The position numbers and the translations under genes are program-made. Of a stretch of DNA of 11,063 nt, positions 7,518-11,063 are shown in pieces (positions within the stretch are counted from its first letter, which is position 1; each line of letters begins with the position of its first letter). Source of the DNA: an uncultured Polaribacter sp. (GTDB lineage Bacteria; Bacteroidota; Bacteroidia; Flavobacteriales; Flavobacteriaceae); NCBI GenBank assembly GCA_937936695.1, contig CALHCK010000094.1, positions 1 through 11,063 of the forward strand, read 5' to 3'. The notes beneath the pieces were generated by a model, which saw only the letters and a list, made by a program, of their open reading frames with translations, did no database searches and had not been told where the DNA came from.

Positions 7518-8828
7518 ATGATATTAGCAGCAGGTACAACAGGAACTATAATTGCAACGGTAGCAGCTTTTTTATTATTAACACTGATATTAGTAGCATT
7601 ATTATTATTTGTAAAACAAAAATTATCTCCATCTGGTCCGGTAACAATTACTATTAATGGAGATAAAAAAGTAGAAGTTGCTTCTGGTAGTACACTTCTA
7701 ACAACTTTAGGAAACGAAAAGATTTTCTTACCATCTGCATGTGGTGGTGGTGGATCTTGTGTTCAGTGTGAGTGTCACGTCAATTCTGGTGGTGGAGAAG
7801 CATTACCTACAGAAACACCTCACTTTACTCGTAAAGAATTAAAGCACGGTATTCGTTTAGCTTGTCAGGTAAAAGTGAAGCAAGACATGGACATATCTAT
7901 ACCAGAAGAAATTTTTGGTATAAAAAAATGGGACGCAGTAGTTGTAAGAAATTACAATGTTGCTTCTTTTATTAAAGAGTTTGTAGTAGAAATTCCTGAA
8001 GATATGGATTACAAAGCAGGAGGGTATATACAAATTGAAATACCACCTTGTGAAGTAAAATATTCTGATATGGATATTACAGCTCACCCAGAAGAACACC
8101 CTAGACCAGATATGTTTGAGGCTGAGTGGGATAAGTTTAAATTACGTCCATTAGTAATGAAAAACACTGAAACTGTTGAAAGAGCTTATTCTATGGCTTC
8201 TTACCCAGCAGAAGGTAGAGAAATTATGTTAAACGTACGTATTGCAACACCTCCTTTTGATAGAGCTAAAGGTGGATGGATGGATGTAAATCCTGGAGTT
8301 GCATCATCTTATATATTTAACTTAAAGAAAGGTGATAAGTGTGTAATTTCTGGGCCTTACGGTGAGTTCTTTATTAACGAATCTGAGGCTGAAATGTTAT
8401 ATGTAGGTGGTGGAGCAGGTATGGCACCAATGAGATCTCACTTATATCACTTATTCAGAACTGTTAAAACAGGAAGAAAAGTAACATATTGGTATGGTGG
8501 TCGTTCTAAAGCAGAATTGTTCTATTTAGATCATTTTAGAGCTTTAGAAAAAGATTTCCCTAACTTTAAATTTTACATAGCTTTATCAGATCCTTTAGAA
8601 TCTGATAATTGGAAAGTTAAGAAAGATATTAATGATGAAGCAGGAGATGGTTTTGTAGGATTTATTCACAACTGTGTAATAGAAAACTACTTAAATCACC
8701 ATGATTCTCCAGAAGACTTAGAGTTATATTTCTGTGGTCCACCGTTAATGAACAAAGCAGTTCAGAAAATGGGAGAAGATTTTGGTCTTTCGGATGAGAA
8801 TATCCGTTTTGATGACTTTGGAGGATAA
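7518..8828 (+). CDS. nqrF: Na+-translocating NADH:quinone reductase subunit F (NADH dehydrogenase)
   Basis: NqrF is the electron entry subunit: it oxidises NADH with FAD and passes electrons to a 2Fe-2S cluster. One N-terminal membrane helix (about 9-32) is followed by a ferredoxin domain with cluster ligands Cys75, Cys81, Cys84 and Cys116, in the family spacing C-x5-C-x2-C-x31-C. The FAD domain shows RAYSM (222-226), and the NADH domain shows GGGAGMAP (297-304) and CGPP (406-409). The protein ends in the family's FDDFGG, the aromatic Phe434 being the one that covers the flavin in homologues. At 436 residues it is somewhat longer than the 408-residue Vibrio protein, mainly through loops such as 180-210. 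It is the last gene of the operon; the terminator follows within about 15 bases. Confidence 0.97.
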   Translation: MILAAGTTGTIIATVAAFLLLTLILVALLLFVKQKLSPSGPVTITINGDKKVEVASGSTLLTTLGNEKIFLPSACGGGGSCVQCECHVNSGGGEALPTETPHFTRKELKHGIRLACQVKVKQDMDISIPEEIFGIKKWDAVVVRNYNVASFIKEFVVEIPEDMDYKAGGYIQIEIPPCEVKYSDMDITAHPEEHPRPDMFEAEWDKFKLRPLVMKNTETVERAYSMASYPAEGREIMLNVRIATPPFDRAKGGWMDVNPGVASSYIFNLKKGDKCVISGPYGEFFINESEAEMLYVGGGAGMAPMRSHLYHLFRTVKTGRKVTYWYGGRSKAELFYLDHFRALEKDFPNFKFYIALSDPLESDNWKVKKDINDEAGDGFVGFIHNCVIENYLNHHDSPEDLELYFCGPPLMNKAVQKMGEDFGLSDENIRFDDFGG

Positions 8829-8842
8829 GATTATTCTTTTAT

Positions 8843-8880
8843 AAAAAAGCCGATTCATAATTAATGAATCGGCTTTTTTT
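8843..8880. terminator. Bidirectional intrinsic terminator for nqr operon and convergent gene
   Basis: GCCGATTCAT (8849-8858) pairs perfectly with ATGAATCGGC (8864-8873) around a 5-base loop. The stem is extended by A6 (8843-8848) against a T7 run (8874-8880). Rightward transcripts therefore see a GC-based stem followed by a U tract, and so do leftward ones, because the A run reads as U on the other strand. It begins 15 bases after the nqrF stop. Its right end supplies two bases of the stop codon of the leftward gene at 8879-9340. Confidence 0.93.
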
Positions 8881-9340
8881 ATGTTAAAAATGTTTCTAAA
8901 TGGTATACAGGTTCTCCGTTTTCCTGTTCAAAAAGTTTTGAGTAATCCATAACATTATCTACTTTATCTAAAGTACACAACAAATCTACTACAGCAGAAA
9001 GACCATTAAATAAATTATCGCTTTCAGTCGGATTTATAGGTTTAGGATTGTAATGGCACAAAGGAGTTTTAAAACCACAAGCATCTAGAAAAACTTTTTC
9101 TATCTGTAACAATTCAGCAGGAGTATACCCATTAAACTTACGTCCTAAATTTTGATGAACTTGCCCTATATAATTCAGTTGTAAAGATCCATGTTTATCA
9201 GACAAATGTTTCCAACTATCATGATTATCTAGAATATTACCAACAGCACAAGCAGTGCAATCCTCAGGATTTAGTCTATTATTATGAAATGCATTATACA
9301 ATTTTACAAGTGCATCTTCTAATCGTTTTGTAATTTGCAT
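8879..9340 (-). CDS. Conserved flavobacterial Cys-containing protein of unknown function
   Basis: This leftward gene encodes a soluble protein of 153 residues with no signal peptide or membrane segment. I prefer the ATG at 9340: the frame stays open upstream to a TTG at 9373, but the extra residues (MLFLIIKRYID) look untranslated. Five cysteines are present, counting from the preferred start: Cys28 and Cys31 form a CTAC pair in PEDCTACAVGNI, Cys88 and Cys95 lie in ACGFKTPLC, and Cys122 is alone. Other blocks are NAFHNN (17-22), HGSLQLNYIGQVHQNLGRKF (50-69) and LFNGLSAVVDLLC (110-122). From memory, related flavobacterial proteins occur beside nqr genes and are sometimes labelled 'NADH-quinone reductase subunit F' in databases. 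That label is not supported: there is no ferredoxin, FAD or NADH motif. The Cys arrangement could bind a metal, but this is inference. It converges on nqrF and shares its terminator. Confidence 0.8.
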   Translation of the reverse strand: MQITKRLEDALVKLYNAFHNNRLNPEDCTACAVGNILDNHDSWKHLSDKHGSLQLNYIGQVHQNLGRKFNGYTPAELLQIEKVFLDACGFKTPLCHYNPKPINPTESDNLFNGLSAVVDLLCTLDKVDNVMDYSKLFEQENGEPVYHLETFLT

Positions 9341-9436
9341 GTCTATATATCTTTTAATAATTAAAAATAACAAATTATTAAATTATAAACAATTTTGTAA
9401 CTGTTAAACTTCTTTTTGTAAACTAAAAAAGAGTAG

Positions 9437-9450
9437 TTTAGTATACTAAA
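9437..9450. promoter_or_regulatory. 14-base perfect palindrome just upstream of the hydrolase gene
   Basis: TTTAGTATACTAAA is its own reverse complement and ends 10 bases before the start codon at 9461. It overlaps a second symmetry: TAAACTA (9419-9425) and TAGTTTA (9434-9440) are inverted repeats 8 bases apart. The position, between two divergent genes and over the likely leader of the hydrolase, suits a repressor operator or a small leader hairpin. A near-consensus -7 box, CAATTTTG (9390-9397, one mismatch), lies upstream. No regulator is identifiable in the window. Confidence 0.35.
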
Positions 9451-9460
9451 TTTAGTGTAA

Positions 9461-10264
9461 ATGAATTTTATTTTCTTAATAGCAATTGTATTAAGTATTA
9501 CCTTACTTTTTTTAATATTACTATTTTTTTTTCAAGAGAAGTTAATATTTAAAAACGGAAAGAAAATAGACAAAAACTATGTTTTTAAATTTGATAAAAG
9601 ATATAAAGAAGTTTTTATTCCTACAGATGGCAATAATAAAATTAATGCTATACAATATTTTGTAGAGAAATCTAAGACCAAAGGAGTCGTTTTATTTTGT
9701 CATGGTAACAAATGGAATTTAATTACTTGGGGTAAAAGGGTTGTTTATTTTTTAAAATACGATTACGATGTATTGGTTTTTGATTACAGAAATTACGGAA
9801 AAAGCACAGGTGTGTTTAATGAAAAAAAAATGTATGCAGATGCAGCAGCGGTATATAATTTTATAAGACAAAGTTATGATGAGGACAAGATTGTTGTTTA
9901 TGGTTTTTCTTTAGGTAGTACTTTTGCTACAAGGTTAGCAGCTTTATATAATCCTAAAGAACTTATATTAGAAGCTCCTTTTTATAACTTTAAAAAGGCT
10001 GTAAGATATTATAATAAATGGGCACCTCTTTTTTTATTAAAATATAGATTTAATACGGATAAAGATATTGTTAAAGTAAAAGCACCTATTACTATTTTTC
10101 ATGGAGATGCTGATACAACTACTTCTTTTAAAGAATCCTTATCGCTAATCAAACTATCTTCATTAAAAAAAAATAGATATGTGTTACTTAAAAAAGGTAC
10201 ACATCATAATCTCACAGAATACAAAGAATATAAAGAATGTTTGCAAGAAATTCTAATTAGATAG
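9461..10264 (+). CDS. Membrane-anchored alpha/beta hydrolase
   Basis: This 267-residue protein has an N-terminal hydrophobic segment (about 2-24) that looks like an uncleaved anchor, followed by an alpha/beta hydrolase fold of the ABHD13/BEM46-like type. The sequence shows the oxyanion-hole block FCHGN (79-83), DYRNYGKS (108-115), the nucleophile elbow GFSLG (148-152) with Ser150, the acid block HGDAD (214-218) with Asp218 most likely, and THHN (247-250) with His249 as the probable catalytic base. The triad is thus complete and the enzyme is probably active, but the substrate cannot be deduced: serine esterase, lipase, thioesterase or peptidase are all possible. The orientation of the catalytic domain relative to the membrane is uncertain. 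Three 9-base homopolymer runs lie inside the gene (9524-9532, 9822-9830, 10165-10173) without breaking the frame. It is transcribed away from the Cys-containing gene, 120 bases distant. Confidence 0.85.
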   Translation: MNFIFLIAIVLSITLLFLILLFFFQEKLIFKNGKKIDKNYVFKFDKRYKEVFIPTDGNNKINAIQYFVEKSKTKGVVLFCHGNKWNLITWGKRVVYFLKYDYDVLVFDYRNYGKSTGVFNEKKMYADAAAVYNFIRQSYDEDKIVVYGFSLGSTFATRLAALYNPKELILEAPFYNFKKAVRYYNKWAPLFLLKYRFNTDKDIVKVKAPITIFHGDADTTTSFKESLSLIKLSSLKKNRYVLLKKGTHHNLTEYKEYKECLQEILIR

Positions 10265-10287
10265 TATTCTTTAAATTTTATAAATTG

Positions 10288-10295
10288 TATTTTTG
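10288..10295 (+). promoter_or_regulatory. Possible -7 element ahead of the retropepsin gene
   Basis: TATTTTTG matches TAnnTTTG exactly and lies 18 bases before the ATG at 10314. It would start transcription near 10302, leaving only about a 12-base leader. No -33 TTG is visible at the right distance, and the DNA is very A/T-rich, so the hydrolase transcript may equally run through. Confidence 0.3.
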
Positions 10296-10313
10296 AATTA
10301 AGAAAAATAGTAG

Positions 10314-10763
10314 ATGAAGCGTTTAGAGAAGATTTTAAAGAAAAACAAATACATTAAAATTAAGCTAAAAAAAATAGCAACAAATCATTTAGAGTTAAAA
10401 GCTAAAATTAATGGAATTAAAGGAAGATTTATTCTAGATACCGGAGCTTCTAATTCTTGTGTAAGCCTAAATGCTGTAGAAAACTTTAAATTAGTTACCG
10501 AAGAAACAGAAACTAAAGCTGCAGGAGCTGGTGCCATAAATATGGAAACTAAATTATCTAAAGATAATAGTTTGAAAATTGATAAATGGAAAACAACTAG
10601 TTTTGATTTAGTATTGTTTGATTTGTCTCATGTTAATAGTGCATTAACTCAACACAAAGCAAAAAAAGTAGATGGTATTATTGGTGCAGATATATTACAA
10701 AAGGGTAAAGCTATAATAGATTATAGTCAGCAGGTACTATATCTAAAAAAAACAAAAAAATAA
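10314..10763 (+). CDS. Retropepsin-like aspartic protease, single domain
   Basis: This 149-residue protein is a compact clan AA aspartic protease of the retropepsin type. The catalytic motif is FILDTGASNSCVS (39-51), with Asp42, Thr43 and Gly44. The second conserved block is DGIIGADIL (120-128), the hydrophobic-hydrophobic-Gly signature that follows in these folds. With one DTG per chain the active enzyme should be a homodimer, as in retroviral proteases. The N-terminus (1-20) is very rich in Lys and there is no signal peptide or membrane helix, so it is probably cytosolic, unlike many bacterial relatives that are exported. There are no retroelement genes nearby, so it is not part of a retrotransposon. 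It starts 49 bases after the hydrolase gene and ends 18 before the yqeY-like gene, with which it is likely co-transcribed. Substrate unknown. Confidence 0.84.
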   Translation: MKRLEKILKKNKYIKIKLKKIATNHLELKAKINGIKGRFILDTGASNSCVSLNAVENFKLVTEETETKAAGAGAINMETKLSKDNSLKIDKWKTTSFDLVLFDLSHVNSALTQHKAKKVDGIIGADILQKGKAIIDYSQQVLYLKKTKK

Positions 10764-10781
10764 TAATTTAAAATATTAAAG

Positions 10782-11063
10782 ATGAGTTTGCAAAAACAAG
10801 TAATGGAAAAGTTAAAAGAGGCTATGAAAGCTAAAGATACAGTAGCTTTACAAGCATTAAGAGCTGTAAAATCTGCCTTTTTATTGGCAAAAACTGAAAC
10901 AGGCTCTAAAGAAGAATTAACTGAAGAACAAGAAATAAAAATTATTCAGAAACAAGTAAAACAGAGAAAAGATAGTGCTGCTATTTTTGTAAAGCAAGAA
11001 AGAGAAGATTTGGCTGCACCAGAATTAGCAGAATTAGCTGTTTTAGAGCAATTTTTACCAGAA
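10782..11063 (+). CDS. GatB/YqeY domain protein, 5' part (cut by window end)
   Basis: The frame opens at ATG 10782 and runs without a stop to the last base, giving 94 residues; full-length family members have about 150. The N-terminus MSLQKQVMEKLKEAMKAKD, then ALQALRAVKSAF (23-34), followed by an alternating Glu/Lys helix (TEEQEIKIIQKQVKQRKDS, about 48-66) and LAELAVLEQFLPE (82-94), is characteristic of YqeY, which resembles the tail domain of the GatB subunit of Glu/Asp-tRNA amidotransferase. YqeY proteins stand alone and their function is not firmly known. It lies 18 bases after the retropepsin gene in the same direction. The truncation is due to the window edge, not to a mutation. Confidence 0.9.
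   Translation, partial: MSLQKQVMEKLKEAMKAKDTVALQALRAVKSAFLLAKTETGSKEELTEEQEIKIIQKQVKQRKDSAAIFVKQEREDLAAPELAELAVLEQFLPE

Noticed and set aside
7857..8099. Leftward open frame of 80 codons inside nqrF
   Set aside because: Antisense to the FAD-domain coding region and rich in aromatic residues, as expected for a shadow frame.
9341..9373. TTG start at 9373 extending the Cys-containing protein by 11 residues
   Set aside because: The added residues are encoded by intergenic-looking A/T sequence, and the ATG at 9340 gives an N-terminus that starts directly with the conserved helix.
10314..10763. Retroelement or prophage origin of the retropepsin gene
   Set aside because: There is no reverse transcriptase, integrase or terminal repeat nearby, base composition matches the neighbours, and such single-domain proteases occur widely as ordinary bacterial genes.

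Overview
The window looks like a chromosomal segment of a marine flavobacterium (family Flavobacteriaceae, in the neighbourhood of Polaribacter or Tenacibaculum). The reasons are strong A+T richness, promoters of the Bacteroidetes type (TAnnTTTG at -7) instead of sigma70-like boxes, little use of Shine-Dalgarno sequences, a type IX secretion 'plug' family protein, and a Na+-pumping NADH dehydrogenase operon. The genus is inferred from general protein character, not from a search.

Layout. Positions 151-891 (+) encode an NRDE/TANGO2-family protein. It meets tail-to-tail, with no spacer, a leftward pair: a T9SS plug-domain protein (1326-2537) followed by apaG (892-1278). A 289-base divergent intergenic region (2538-2826) separates that pair from the complete rightward nqrABCDEF operon (2827-8828), whose genes are 2-6 bases apart. 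The operon ends at a strong bidirectional terminator shared with a convergent Cys-containing protein (8879-9340, -) that is recognisable as a flavobacterial family but has no established function. To the right lie a membrane-anchored alpha/beta hydrolase (9461-10264), a small retropepsin-like aspartic protease (10314-10763) and the 5' part of a GatB/YqeY-type gene cut by the window edge (10782-11063).

How the genes work together. The six Nqr subunits form the membrane complex that passes electrons from NADH (NqrF: FAD and 2Fe-2S) through the NqrD/E iron centre, the covalent FMNs of NqrC and NqrB and riboflavin to quinone, presumably menaquinone here, while exporting Na+. The key cofactor residues are present in all subunits that need them. 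The maturation genes apbE (flavin transferase) and nqrM are not found in the window. The other genes are ordinary accessory or housekeeping functions with no obvious link to one another.

Novelty. I did not find a mobile element, CRISPR array, RNA gene, defence locus or clearly undescribed multi-gene system. The points most worth a second look are the uncharacterised CxxC protein abutting the nqr terminator, the pairing of a cytosolic retropepsin with yqeY, the charged C-terminal tail on NqrE, and several perfect inverted repeats in intergenic DNA.
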